Below are positions 43,722-53,809 of a stretch of DNA of 55,169 nt, in pieces; position 1 is the stretch's first letter, and the number at the start of each line of letters is the position of its first letter. The stretch is from an uncultured Planctomycetia bacterium (GTDB lineage: Bacteria > Planctomycetota > Phycisphaerae > Phycisphaerales > SM1A02), in assembly GCA_937871505.1 (NCBI GenBank), contig CALMPF010000010.1:1-55169 (forward strand), read 5' to 3'. The notes below the pieces were generated by a model. The model did no database searches. It was given only the letters and a program-made list of their open reading frames with translations, and was not told the DNA's origin. A program made the position numbers and the translations under genes.

Positions 43722-45086
43722 TCAGCCTTCCTTCTGGCGTCCGTTCTGGCTTTCCTTCTGGCCTTCCTTCTGGCCTTCCTTCTGGCTTTCCTTTTGGCTC
43801 TCGCGGTCGCGCTCCCCGCGCGCGCCTCCCTGCGAACCGCCCCGCCGACCTTCCTGTGACGAGCGCTGGGACTGGCGCTGGGCCGCTCGATCGGACTGCG
43901 ACGAACCGCTTCGACTTCGCTGTGCGTCGCGCTGACCGGCACGCTGCGCGTCGCGATTGGCGTCGCCCTGCGACCGGCCCGCTCCGCCGCTTGAAGACGA
44001 AGAGCTGCCGCCGCCTGAGGAACTCCCTCCCGCCGAACCGCCCGCGGAGCCCGATCGCTCTGAGCGTTCCGACGTGGACGAACCCCCCGAAGTCGACGCG
44101 TTGCGCGAACCGGAGGCGTCGCTGCCGCTGGTGGCGCTGCCTGCCGTCCGCCCCGAGGTCGAGGAGGCGGGCTGGCCAGCTCCGTCGCGATCGCCGCCAC
44201 CAGACCGAGCTCCCGCGCTCTCGCCGGAACTCCCGCCAGCCCCCAAACCAGAACCGGACCCAGCACCAGACCCAGCACGCTGCGCACCGTCGCGCGCCCG
44301 TCGACCAGCCTCAACGGGGCGCTCTCCGCTCCGATCCGATTGAGTCCTGCGGACCTCCTGAACCGCCGAGCGCAGGGCTCGCCGCTGACGCTCGTCGAGC
44401 AGGCTGGAGACCTCGCGCTGAAGCGCCTCCACGTCGGGCGCTCGCTTCGCAATCGCCGCGAGCTCCTCCTTCGCCTTCGCCCCCGCCGGACTCTGCACCC
44501 CGGCCTCGCGAAGCTGCTGCTGGAGCGCCGCGCGGCGAGCGGCGTGCTCGCGCTCGAACGCCTCGCGCTGGGAAGCGAACGTCTCGAGCCGGGCCGTCAC
44601 CTTCTCCCTCACCGCCGGAGGCAGTTGCACTGCGGGAAGGGCTGCAAGCAGGATGCGAAGGCGATCCCCGCCCGGGGGCGGCTGCGCGGGTCGGTCCGAT
44701 CCTCCTCGGTTACGCTCGCCCATCCCCATCGCAGCGCCGTCGCTGTCGCGCGCTGCGTCCTCCTCGACGACCTTCGGTCCCGCGAGAAGAGAGCCGTCGA
44801 GGGCGCCGCCGCGGCGGGATGCTCCCGCCTGGGCCGCGCTGCGGCGCTCGTCGCGCGAACCCGCGGCAGGCGCCGCTCGGCGCGACTCGCTCCGCCCCGC
44901 TTTCTCGCTCGACGAACCGCCCGCGCTCACTTCGTCATTCGCGGTCGCGATCGGCATCGCGACGGCGCTCGATGCAGCGCCGATCAGGGCGATCAGGGCG
45001 ATCAGGGCGATCAGGAGCGTCGATCCGACACACCGGAGTCCCCGCCGGTCGATTCGGGCGGGTGCGTGGAGATGCGCGCACGTCAT
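43722..45086 (-). CDS. secreted low-complexity Ser/Gly/Gln-rich protein
   Basis: 454 aa. The ATG at 45086 has GGAGG (45100-45096) 9 nt upstream. The signal peptide contains ALIALIALIG, encoded by a 9-bp tandem repeat at about 44988-45020, and ends near SSAVAMPIA. After an Arg/Ser linker comes a helical, charged stretch (LPPAVREKVTARLETFASQR to LLDERQRRALRSAVQEVRR), about 110 residues, resembling an LTXXQ/Spy-like helical module. The rest is Gly/Ser- then Gln/Arg-rich, ending in SQKE/GQKE tetrapeptide repeats. The 12-bp repeat continues past the stop codon. I do not recognise a family for the whole. Confidence 0.75.
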   Translation of the reverse strand: MTCAHLHAPARIDRRGLRCVGSTLLIALIALIALIGAASSAVAMPIATANDEVSAGGSSSEKAGRSESRRAAPAAGSRDERRSAAQAGASRRGGALDGSLLAGPKVVEEDAARDSDGAAMGMGERNRGGSDRPAQPPPGGDRLRILLAALPAVQLPPAVREKVTARLETFASQREAFEREHAARRAALQQQLREAGVQSPAGAKAKEELAAIAKRAPDVEALQREVSSLLDERQRRALRSAVQEVRRTQSDRSGERPVEAGRRARDGAQRAGSGAGSGSGLGAGGSSGESAGARSGGGDRDGAGQPASSTSGRTAGSATSGSDASGSRNASTSGGSSTSERSERSGSAGGSAGGSSSGGGSSSSSSGGAGRSQGDANRDAQRAGQRDAQRSRSGSSQSDRAAQRQSQRSSQEGRRGGSQGGARGERDRESQKESQKEGQKEGQKESQNGRQKEG

Positions 45087-45280
45087 CGGGTGGATCCTCC
45101 ATGCCGAAGGAAAGCTCCGGCTTCGGGTCTGGACCGCGCATGCGGGCCGCACACGTGGGCCGCACATGCTCGATCGGCGGCCGGCGAGGATGCGTCCGAT
45201 CGCATCCCGGCAGTCTCGGCTGACCATTATGATCCGTCCCTCGCCGCGCGGGGACGGTCGATACACGGAAAATCTCGCCC

Positions 45281-46459
45281 ATGCCACTCTCCGACAAGGA
45301 CCTCCACGCCGCCCTGCGAACCGTGCGCGAGCCGGACCACGCCCCCAGCGCTGAAAGCGACGGCGGCCAACCCGGTTCCGCAGGTGCCGCGCCCCGGTCG
45401 GCACCGGCGCCGGGCGGCCGCGACATCGTCGCGCTGGGTCTGGTCGCCGAAGCCGCCCTGGACGGGGAGCGGATCGCCCTGACGATCGAGCTGCCCGCAG
45501 CGGCGATGCGCCACCGCGACCGACTTCGTGCCGAGATCGAAGCGGCCTGCCGCGCCCGCGCAGCCGAGATCGGCACGACGCTTCAGCGCCTCGAGATCCG
45601 CTTCGCCGAGGCGCCGCCGTCGACCGCGGCGCAGACGCGGGCAGCGGGGAGCCCGCTCCCGCGCGTCCGCGAGGTGATCGCGGTCGGCGCGGGCAAGGGC
45701 GGCGTGGGCAAATCGACGGTGGCGACCCTGCTCGCGGTCGGCCTCGCCCGGCGCGGCGAACGCATCGGCCTGCTCGACGCGGACATCTATGGCCCCTCGA
45801 TGCCGACGATGCTCGGGCTGGGCGGACTCCCGGTGACGGCGCGGGGACCGGATCTGCTGGCCCCCTTCGAGATCCACGGAATCAAGGCGATGACCATCGG
45901 CCGCCTCGTCGATCCCGAGAAGGCGCTGATCTGGCGCGGACCGATGGCCCACGGGGCCTTCAAGCAGCTCGCGACGCAGACCGACTGGGGGGCGCTCGAT
46001 CGGCTGATCGTCGATCTGCCGCCCGGGACCGGTGACGTGCCGCTGACCATGGCCCAGCTCCTCCCGGTGACGGGCGCGGTCGTCGTCTGCACGCCGCAGC
46101 GCGTCGCGCAGGATGACGCCCGCCGCGCGGTCCGGATGTTCCAGCAGCTCGGGATCGAGGTCTTCGGCGTCGTCGAGAACATGAGCTGGTTCGTCGGAGA
46201 CGACGGAAAGGCGTACGACCTCTTCGGCCGCGGCGGCGCGGAGCTCATGGCGCAGGAGCTCGGGATTCCCTTCCTCGGCGCTCTTCCCATCACCATGGGC
46301 CTGCGCCGGAACTGCGACGACGGCACGCCGCTGGCCAACTGGGAGGAGCCGGGAGAGCTCCCCCGTCGCATCGACGCGCTCTGCGACAACCTCGTCGGAC
46401 GAGTCGCCCTCGCGGCGCTCGCCCGCGACGCGCAGCGGCCGACGCTCTCCGTTCGCTGA
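45281..46459 (+). CDS. mrp: Mrp/ApbC family P-loop ATPase, CxxC missing
   Basis: 392 aa. An N-terminal MIP18/DUF59-like domain (VALGLVAEAALDGERIALTI) leads into the Mrp ATPase. The deviant Walker A is AGKGGVGKST near residue 140, then LLDADIYGPSMPTMLGL and DRLIVDLPPGTGDVPLT. Mrp proteins carry iron-sulfur clusters to apoproteins. In the usual ENMSxFxCPxCG segment this protein reads ENMSWFVGDDGKAYDLFG, near residue 299, so both bridging cysteines are absent. ATP-binding residues are intact. Cluster binding would need other ligands, or the protein has a different role. Confidence 0.92.
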   Translation: MPLSDKDLHAALRTVREPDHAPSAESDGGQPGSAGAAPRSAPAPGGRDIVALGLVAEAALDGERIALTIELPAAAMRHRDRLRAEIEAACRARAAEIGTTLQRLEIRFAEAPPSTAAQTRAAGSPLPRVREVIAVGAGKGGVGKSTVATLLAVGLARRGERIGLLDADIYGPSMPTMLGLGGLPVTARGPDLLAPFEIHGIKAMTIGRLVDPEKALIWRGPMAHGAFKQLATQTDWGALDRLIVDLPPGTGDVPLTMAQLLPVTGAVVVCTPQRVAQDDARRAVRMFQQLGIEVFGVVENMSWFVGDDGKAYDLFGRGGAELMAQELGIPFLGALPITMGLRRNCDDGTPLANWEEPGELPRRIDALCDNLVGRVALAALARDAQRPTLSVR

Positions 46460-46469
46460 AGCGCGATCG

Positions 46470-47696
<1,227 letters not shown>

Positions 47697-48223
47697 CGAA
47701 GCGTGGCGGCGAGAGGCGAAGTCGGGAACGGCGCACCGGGCGATCGGTGGCACCGCGGGCGCGGCCCCTCCGACGGCGGCATCCTACCGCTCCCCTGACG
47801 TTCGGCGCCCCCGCATGAGCGGCGCCCCTCGTCGGTCACTGCCTCATGAGGCGCGATGCCATCCGACGAGCGCTCTCTCTGGGCGCGCGACGCCGGCTGG
47901 CGAGCGCTCCCTCGGCATGACGACGCCGCCTGCCGAACCAGAGGCCGCGGGCCAAGCCCGTCGCGCCGACGCAGCGCGGGTCCGGCTCACGGCGTCCGCC
48001 GTCACCCATCAGGCATCCCCCATCGCCCCCATCACCCCGTCGGCGCCTCCGCGTCCGGAGTTGCCGGGCCCTCGAGGGTGGCCTACACTCGCCACTTCGT
48101 TTCACCGCTCCCGCAGCGGCCGCTGCCGAAGCCCGTCGGACGGCTTCTCCCGGCACCGCGCGGCCGGGCGCCGACGCAGTCGCCCTCGATCTCCGCCCCG
48201 CCCTTCTCTCCCCGGTTCCACCC
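47697..48223. other. non-coding gap between kbl and rpmB
   Basis: 527 bp. It holds the rpmB promoter candidate at 48061-48089. A minus-strand TAGGAT (47786-47781) might serve kbl. Open frames here give only Arg-rich sequence. A C/T-rich CATCNCCCCCATC run lies around 48007-48036. No RNA gene was recognised. Confidence 0.55.
48061..48089 (+). promoter_or_regulatory. sigma-70-like promoter of rpmB
   Basis: TTGCCG (48061-48066), 17 bp, TACACT (48084-48089). Each hexamer matches its consensus at four positions. Transcription would start near 48096, leaving a leader of about 128 nt before the rpmB ATG. Confidence 0.5.
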
Positions 48224-48496
48224 ATGCCTCGCGTCTGCCATTTCACCGGTGCCAAGACCCGCTCGGGCAACAGCCTCCGCTATCGCGGCCGGGCGAAGTA
48301 TCTCGGCGGCATCGGCCGCAAGATGACCTCCTGCACGGGCCGGACGTTCAAGCCCAACCTCCAGCGGGTTTCTGCGGTGATCGACGGCGCTCCGACGCGA
48401 ATCAAGGTCTCCACCCGCGCCATCCGCATGGGACTGGTCGTCAAGCCGATGCGCCGCAAGTACGTCTACACGCGCAACGCCGACGCCGGTTCTTGA
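48224..48496 (+). CDS. rpmB: 50S ribosomal protein L28
   Basis: 90 aa. MPRVCHFTGAKTRSGNSLRY is a clear L28 start (the family reads C-x-x-T-G-K...G-N-x-x-S-H). The rest is basic: TFKPNLQRVSAVIDGAP, KVSTRAIRMGLVVKP. Only one of the Zn-type cysteines of the C+ form is evident, so it is probably a C- form. It is monocistronic, followed by dnaG after 294 bp. Confidence 0.93.
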   Translation: MPRVCHFTGAKTRSGNSLRYRGRAKYLGGIGRKMTSCTGRTFKPNLQRVSAVIDGAPTRIKVSTRAIRMGLVVKPMRRKYVYTRNADAGS

Positions 48497-48775
48497 TCCG
48501 CGGCGCGGCATCGCATCGGCGGCGACCGGCGCGGCATCTCCAGCGAGTCGACCCCGATCGAGGCCCCGTGGGCCTCCGTCGCCGCGCGCCTGAGCGTGCC
48601 GCGCGCGCCGCGACGACGAAGGCCGCTCGCGCGGCGCGCCGGACGGATCCCGGCCGCCTCGGTCGAGAGGCCGTGACGACGGCGGGCTGCCGGTCGCGTT
48701 CAAGCACCTTCGCCTTGAGCGCCGGCCGGCCGCCCGCACGAAACGCGCCTCCGCGTCCCTTCGCGCCGCCGGACA

Positions 48776-48781
48776 TACCGT
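48776..48781 (+). promoter_or_regulatory. TACCGT, candidate -10 for dnaG
   Basis: TACCGT ends 9 nt before the dnaG ATG at 48791, at the end of an otherwise featureless 294-bp gap. No Shine-Dalgarno or -35 is visible. Confidence 0.3.
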
Positions 48782-48790
48782 CCCCACCGG

Positions 48791-51040
48791 ATGACGCGTT
48801 CGATCGCCTCAGCTTCGACTGGCCGCGCGACCTCCGGCGGAGGCGGCGATCGCGACCGCGTCCTCGCGGCGACCGATCTCGTGGCGCTCATCGGTGAACA
48901 CGTCGCCCTCCGGCAGCGCGGGCGCGAGTGGGTCGGGCTCTGTCCGTTCCACGACGATCGCACCCCCTCGCTCAGCGTCGTCATCCACAAGCGCGAGGCC
49001 TTCTACAAGTGCTTCGCCTGCGGCGCCGCGGGAAACGCCATCGACTTCGCGATGGAGTTCCTGCGCATGGACTTCCCCACCGCGCTTCGCCATCTCGCGG
49101 GGCGCGCCGGAATCGCCCTCTCCGATCGTCCGCGCCGGACCGATGCCGGCGGCGTCGGCCGCGAGGAGCTCGTCGCCGCCAACGAGGCGGCGCTGCGCCA
49201 CTGGCGGAGCCTGCTCGTCGCAGCCCGCGCCGGACGATCGGCGAATGCGGCGGCGATCGCCGCGGCGCGGATCATCGCCGAGCGGGGGATCGCCGATGCG
49301 ATGGTCGAGCAGTTCCAGCTCGGCGCCGCCTCCAGCTCGTGGGACGATCTCTCGGCGCTCGTCCGCGCCCGCGGGCTCGACCTCGGCGCCTTCCTCGCCG
49401 CCGGGCTGCTCAAGGCGCGCTCCGAAGGACAGGGGCACTTCGACATGTTCCGCAATCGCGTGATCTTCCCGATCGCGGACGAGATCGGCAGGCCGGTCGC
49501 GTTCGGCGGCCGGCGCATCGATCCGGAGGAGAACCCGAAGTACCTCAACAGCGCCGAGTCGGAGCTCTTCCGGAAGTCGCGGACGCTCTACGGGCTCCAC
49601 CTCGCCAAGCGACCGATCATCGACTCCGGCACCGCGATCGTCACCGAGGGGTACACCGACGTGATCGCCTGCCATCAGCACGGCTTCCGCAACGTCGTGG
49701 CCACGCTCGGCACGGCACTGACCGTCGAGCACGCGCGCGTCCTCCGGCGGCTGTGCAGCCGCGTCGTGCTGCTCTTCGACGGCGACGAGGCCGGACGCAA
49801 GGCGGCCGACCGGGCCGCGGAGGTCTTCTTCTCCGAGCCGGTCGACGTGGGAGTCTGCGTCCTGCCCGGCGGCGCCGATCCGGACGATCTGCTCCGCAGC
49901 GCCGACGGGCCGGCGCGCTTCGCGGGCGCCCTCGACGCCGGCGTCGATGTGCTGGAGTACCTCGTCGACCGCTTCATGGAGCACTATCGCGGCGCCGAGT
50001 CCCTCTCGGCGCGCCAGCGGAGCCTCGAGGCGTTCCTCGCCCGGCTCGTCGACCTCGGGCTCGACCACGCCAACGACCTGCGCCGCCGCTTCATCCTCGA
50101 TCGCATCGCCGCGCTGCTCGCCTTGCCCGTGGCGCTCCTCGAGCGCTCCATGCCGCGGCCCCCGCGAGGAAACCAGCAGGGAAGCCAGTCGCGAACCCCG
50201 CCGCAAAGCCCGCTGCGGATCGAGTCAGGCGCCGCGCGAAGCCCCGAGGGCGGCGGCGCGGCCTGGGCCGCGGAGAGTTCTGCGGGCGGCTCCGGCGAGG
50301 CCGGAGGCGCAGCGGTCCCGCGGGCCCTCTTGAAGGCCGAGCAGTTTCTGCTGACCCTGCTGCTGCGGCATCCGGAGCTGGCATCCGAACGTATCGACGC
50401 AGGTGACGGTCACCTGCTTCCCATCCCCGAGGCGATCGGTCCCGGGCACTTCGCCGACCCGCTCCACCGAGCCCTCGCGGAGATCCTGATGCCGATGCTC
50501 GACGCGCACGGCGAAGCGCTCTCCCTGACCAGCCTGCTCTCGGAGGTTGCCCGGCCGGAACTGAGAGATCTAGCATCGACCCTCTACCTCTCAGGCTCCG
50601 CACCAGGATCCGGCGTCGCCTGCGCCTTCCATGAAGCGCGAGCGCCGACCGCCGCCGACGGATCGGCGGAGGACGACGAGGCGGGCCGTTCCGACCGGCG
50701 ATCGCCTCAGGCGCCCTCTGATCGACCGCCATCTCCGCGCCACAGCGCACCGCTTCGGCAACCCTCGTCCCGACCCGACGTCCCGCGGCAGAGCAACGCC
50801 GCGGCGCTTCGCTCGTCCGAGCCTCACGCCCCCCCGATCTCGATGCTCCGACAGGCCTGCCTCGATCTTGATCGAACGCGTCGGCGCCTCGGTCTGGCCG
50901 ACGATGACCGCGGTCGTCGCCTGGACGACGGCGCCCCGCTCTCCGACCTCGACGAGGCCCGCGCCCGGCTCGAGTCGATCCGGCTGCGCGGGCCGAATCC
51001 CGGCGCGATCGGGCGGCCTCGGAGCCGCCCCGGTTCCTGA
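48791..51040 (+). CDS. dnaG: DNA primase
   Basis: 749 aa; makes RNA primers at the replication fork. The CHC2 zinc finger uses C51, H54, C74 and C77 (LCPFHDDRTPS and FYKCFACGAAGNAIDF). The N-terminal catalytic part has FRNRVIFPIADEIGRPVAFG and KYLNSAESELFRKSRTLYGL. The Toprim acidic motifs are VTEGYTDVIA and LLFDGDEAGRKAA. After residue about 450 the protein is Pro/Ser/Ala-rich, with a weak helicase-binding-like helical part (AEQFLLTLLLRHPELASERI). It is longer than E. coli DnaG because of these linkers. rpoD follows, as in the macromolecular synthesis operon, but rpsU is absent. Confidence 0.95.
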   Translation: MTRSIASASTGRATSGGGGDRDRVLAATDLVALIGEHVALRQRGREWVGLCPFHDDRTPSLSVVIHKREAFYKCFACGAAGNAIDFAMEFLRMDFPTALRHLAGRAGIALSDRPRRTDAGGVGREELVAANEAALRHWRSLLVAARAGRSANAAAIAAARIIAERGIADAMVEQFQLGAASSSWDDLSALVRARGLDLGAFLAAGLLKARSEGQGHFDMFRNRVIFPIADEIGRPVAFGGRRIDPEENPKYLNSAESELFRKSRTLYGLHLAKRPIIDSGTAIVTEGYTDVIACHQHGFRNVVATLGTALTVEHARVLRRLCSRVVLLFDGDEAGRKAADRAAEVFFSEPVDVGVCVLPGGADPDDLLRSADGPARFAGALDAGVDVLEYLVDRFMEHYRGAESLSARQRSLEAFLARLVDLGLDHANDLRRRFILDRIAALLALPVALLERSMPRPPRGNQQGSQSRTPPQSPLRIESGAARSPEGGGAAWAAESSAGGSGEAGGAAVPRALLKAEQFLLTLLLRHPELASERIDAGDGHLLPIPEAIGPGHFADPLHRALAEILMPMLDAHGEALSLTSLLSEVARPELRDLASTLYLSGSAPGSGVACAFHEARAPTAADGSAEDDEAGRSDRRSPQAPSDRPPSPRHSAPLRQPSSRPDVPRQSNAAALRSSEPHAPPISMLRQACLDLDRTRRRLGLADDDRGRRLDDGAPLSDLDEARARLESIRLRGPNPGAIGRPRSRPGS

Positions 51041-51187
51041 GCATCGCGATCCCCCGGCGCCGGCGATCGGCGACGCCCCGTCCCTTCAGACGCGCTTCGC
51101 CAGCAGAGTCCTCCGCAGCCCTCCACCAGCGCCTCCCCGTCCTCGGCCAGCCCCTCCGCCGCTCGCTCACTCCCCGGAGCCGACTTC

Positions 51188-53029
51188 GTGTCCGTACCGA
51201 TTCCTGATCTTCACCCGCCGCTCCGCGAGCTCATCGCCCTGGGCGTCTCCCGTCGCTGGATCAGCTACGAGGAGCTCAACACCGTCCTCCCCGACCAGAT
51301 GGTCGACCCGGAGCAGCTCGACGAGCTGCTCGTGCTCGTCGACAGCCTCGCGATCGAGCTGATCGACCAGCCCGAGGTGCGCCGCAACGGCTACGCGACG
51401 TTCCAGGCGCCGCTCCAAACGGACCTGAAGTTCCAGCGCGACGACCCGCGGCGGCTGGCGAAGGCGGCGAGGATCCGCATCGTCGACGACGAAGCGGAGA
51501 CCGAGGACGCCGAGCCGGAGATCGCCGCGACGGACGAGGACTCCGGCACGGACCTGCCCGGGAGCGAGTTCGAGGAGGAGCTGCTCGACGACGCCGAGGC
51601 GCAGGCGGTGGTCGAGCAGGCGATCGCCGAGCAGGGCTCGAAGCGGATCGACGACCCGATCCGGATGTACCTGACGCAGATGGGGACCATCCCCCTGCTC
51701 ACCCGCGAGGAGGAGATCCGGCTCGCGAAGAAGATCGAGACCACGCGGATGATCTTCCGGCGGCGCGTGCTCGAGTCCGACTACGCGGCGGCGCAGGCGG
51801 TGGACATCCTCCAGCAGGTCCACGACGGCCAGCTCCCCTTCGACCGGACGATGCGGATCTCCACGGCCGAGGAGAACGCCAAGGACAAGGTCGCGGCGCG
51901 GATTCCCTTCAACCTCGTCACGATCCGCAAGCTGCTCCAGCTCGACCGCGACGACTGGGAGTCCGTCGAGTCCGGGTCGGTCCCCGCTTCGCGGCGGGCC
52001 GACGTGCAGCGCAGCATGGCGAGACGACGGCGGAAGATCGCCACGCTCCTCGAGGAGTGCTGCCTCCGCACCGGGCGCATCCAGCCGCTGCTCCGCAAGC
52101 TCCAGGCGATCAACCGCAAGATCAAGGAACTCCTGCGCTCGATCCAGAAGGCGGAGAAGCACCCGGAGCGTCACGATCCGGAGGACCTCCTCGTGATGCG
52201 CGAGGAGCTCGACGGCCTGCGCTCGCTGGCGCTGGAGGAGCCGGAGGACCTCGATCGCCGCGTTCGCAGCATCGAGCGCGTCTTCGGCGAGTACGAGCAG
52301 GCGAAGCGCGACCTCTCCGGAGGGAACCTCCGGCTGGTGGTCTCGATCGCCAAGAAGTACCGCAACCGCGGCCTGCCCTTCCTCGACATCATCCAGGAGG
52401 GCAACACCGGCCTGATGCGCGCCGTCGACAAGTACGAGTACAAGCGCGGCTACAAGTTCTCCACCTATGCGACGTGGTGGATCCGGCAGGCGATCACCCG
52501 CGCCATCGCCGACCACGCCCGGACGATCCGCGTGCCCGTGCACATGATCGAGACGATGAGCAAGCTGCGGAACATCCAGAAGCACCTGCTTCAGGAGCTC
52601 GGCCGCGAACCGACGGTCGAGGAGATCGCCATGCGGGCGAAGATGCCCGTGGAGGAGGCTCGGCGCGTCATGAAGATCTCGAGGCACCCGATCTCGCTCG
52701 ATCGCCCCGTAGGCGAGAGCGAGGACAGCCACTTCGGCGACTTCATCGAGGACGAGCGCCAGGAGAGCCCCTCGGAGAGCGCCACCAGCGACATGCTCCG
52801 CGCGAGGATCAACGACGTCCTCAAGACGCTGACCTACCGCGAGCGCGAGATCCTCAAGCTGCGGTACGGCATCGGGGACGGCTACACCTACACGCTTGAA
52901 GAAGTCGGCCGGATCTTCAAGGTCACGCGCGAGCGCGTGAGGCAGGTCGAGAGCAAGGCGATCCGCAAGCTCCAGCACCCCGTCCGACGTCAGCGACTGG
53001 CGTCCTTCCTCGGGGGCGAGGAGAGCTGA
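51188..53029 (+). CDS. rpoD: RNA polymerase primary sigma factor
   Basis: 613 aa housekeeping sigma-70. Region 1.1-like start ([20 protein letters not shown]). Region 1.2: [20 protein letters not shown]. Non-conserved region of about 150 residues. Region 2: [20 protein letters not shown], then [20 protein letters not shown]. Region 3: [13 protein letters not shown] and [20 protein letters not shown]. Region 4 helix-turn-helix: [20 protein letters not shown]. The start is a GTG at 51188 with GGAG 8 nt upstream. It lies 147 bp after dnaG and is convergent with aat. Confidence 0.97.
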   Translation: MSVPIPDLHPPLRELIALGVSRRWISYEELNTVLPDQMVDPEQLDELLVLVDSLAIELIDQPEVRRNGYATFQAPLQTDLKFQRDDPRRLAKAARIRIVDDEAETEDAEPEIAATDEDSGTDLPGSEFEEELLDDAEAQAVVEQAIAEQGSKRIDDPIRMYLTQMGTIPLLTREEEIRLAKKIETTRMIFRRRVLESDYAAAQAVDILQQVHDGQLPFDRTMRISTAEENAKDKVAARIPFNLVTIRKLLQLDRDDWESVESGSVPASRRADVQRSMARRRRKIATLLEECCLRTGRIQPLLRKLQAINRKIKELLRSIQKAEKHPERHDPEDLLVMREELDGLRSLALEEPEDLDRRVRSIERVFGEYEQAKRDLSGGNLRLVVSIAKKYRNRGLPFLDIIQEGNTGLMRAVDKYEYKRGYKFSTYATWWIRQAITRAIADHARTIRVPVHMIETMSKLRNIQKHLLQELGREPTVEEIAMRAKMPVEEARRVMKISRHPISLDRPVGESEDSHFGDFIEDERQESPSESATSDMLRARINDVLKTLTYREREILKLRYGIGDGYTYTLEEVGRIFKVTRERVRQVESKAIRKLQHPVRRQRLASFLGGEES

Positions 53030-53050
53030 CGCGCGCTGCGCTCCCGCCGG

Positions 53051-53740
53051 CTACTCCCAGCTCGCGCGGAGCGCGATCGCCTTCGCGAGCAGCGCGTCGT
53101 AGTCGCGAGCGCCGATCTCCACCGCGCCGAGCCGGCCCATGTGCGGCGTGACGACCTGGGTGTCCAGGAGCGCGAAGCCCCGGGTGCGCAGCCGCTCGAC
53201 CAGATGAACGAGCGCGACCTTCGACGCGTCGCGGCCGCCGAGTTCGGGGCGGACGAACATCGACTCGCCGAAGAACGCCCCGCCGATCGCGACGCCGTAG
53301 AGCCCGCCGACGAGCCTCCCGTCGCTCCACGACTCGACGCTGTGAAGGAAGCCCAGCGCGGAGAGCTCCGCATATGCAGCGGCCAGCCGCTCGCTCATCC
53401 AGCCCGGGTTGTCCGGACCTCGCGTTCCTGCGCAGGCGCGGAGGACCTCCATCGGGTTGCAGTCGAAGCGGATCTCGAACCGTCCTGAATCGACGACGCG
53501 CCGGAGGCTGCGCGGCACGCGCAGCCCGTCAAGCGGCAGGATGCCGCGCGGGTCCGGTCGGTACCAGTCGATGCGCCGCGCGCCGCGATCGGCCATCGGG
53601 AAGATGCCCATCGAGTACGCGCCGAGGAGCACGCGGGCGTCAGGGCGCTGGTCGTCGGGGCGACGCGAGGCCGCGCGTTTTCGCGCCGGCTCGAGCTCGA
53701 CCTTCTCGACATCGGTGATTGCCGCGCACTTTTTCCTCAT
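53051..53740 (-). CDS. aat: leucyl/phenylalanyl-tRNA-protein transferase
   Basis: 229 aa. Aat adds Leu or Phe to N-terminal Lys/Arg proteins, marking them for ClpS-ClpAP. Seen: GAYSMGIFPMAD, WYRPDPRGILPLDGLRVPRS, GFLHSVESWSDGRLVGGLYG, IGGAFFGESMFVRP, ASKVALVHLVERL, and LLDTQVVTPHMGRLGAVEI, covering the family end to end. The ATG at 53740 gives a normal length; a much longer open frame upstream overlaps the divergent LTD gene and is not credible. Confidence 0.93.
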   Translation of the reverse strand: MRKKCAAITDVEKVELEPARKRAASRRPDDQRPDARVLLGAYSMGIFPMADRGARRIDWYRPDPRGILPLDGLRVPRSLRRVVDSGRFEIRFDCNPMEVLRACAGTRGPDNPGWMSERLAAAYAELSALGFLHSVESWSDGRLVGGLYGVAIGGAFFGESMFVRPELGGRDASKVALVHLVERLRTRGFALLDTQVVTPHMGRLGAVEIGARDYDALLAKAIALRASWE

Positions 53741-53741
53741 T

Positions 53742-53772
53742 TTGCGGGATGCCGTCGGAACGTTGGTATCGT
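53742..53772 (+). promoter_or_regulatory. candidate promoter of the lamin-tail gene
   Basis: TTGCGG (53742-53747) and TATCGT (53767-53772) are 19 bp apart, slightly long for sigma-70. They lie between divergent aat and the LTD gene, 13 nt before an ATG at 53786. Confidence 0.35.
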
Positions 53773-53809
53773 ACGCCCCGTTCCGATGGGAACTCTCCGG
53801 GAGAGACTG

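Noticed and set aside
47836..48270. A 144-codon minus-strand open frame over the kbl-rpmB gap
   Set aside because: Low-complexity Arg/Ala sequence, overlaps the rpmB start, no ribosome site.
51167..52978. A 603-codon open frame antisense to rpoD
   Set aside because: It mirrors the sigma factor codons and has no domain; the plus strand encodes all sigma-70 regions.
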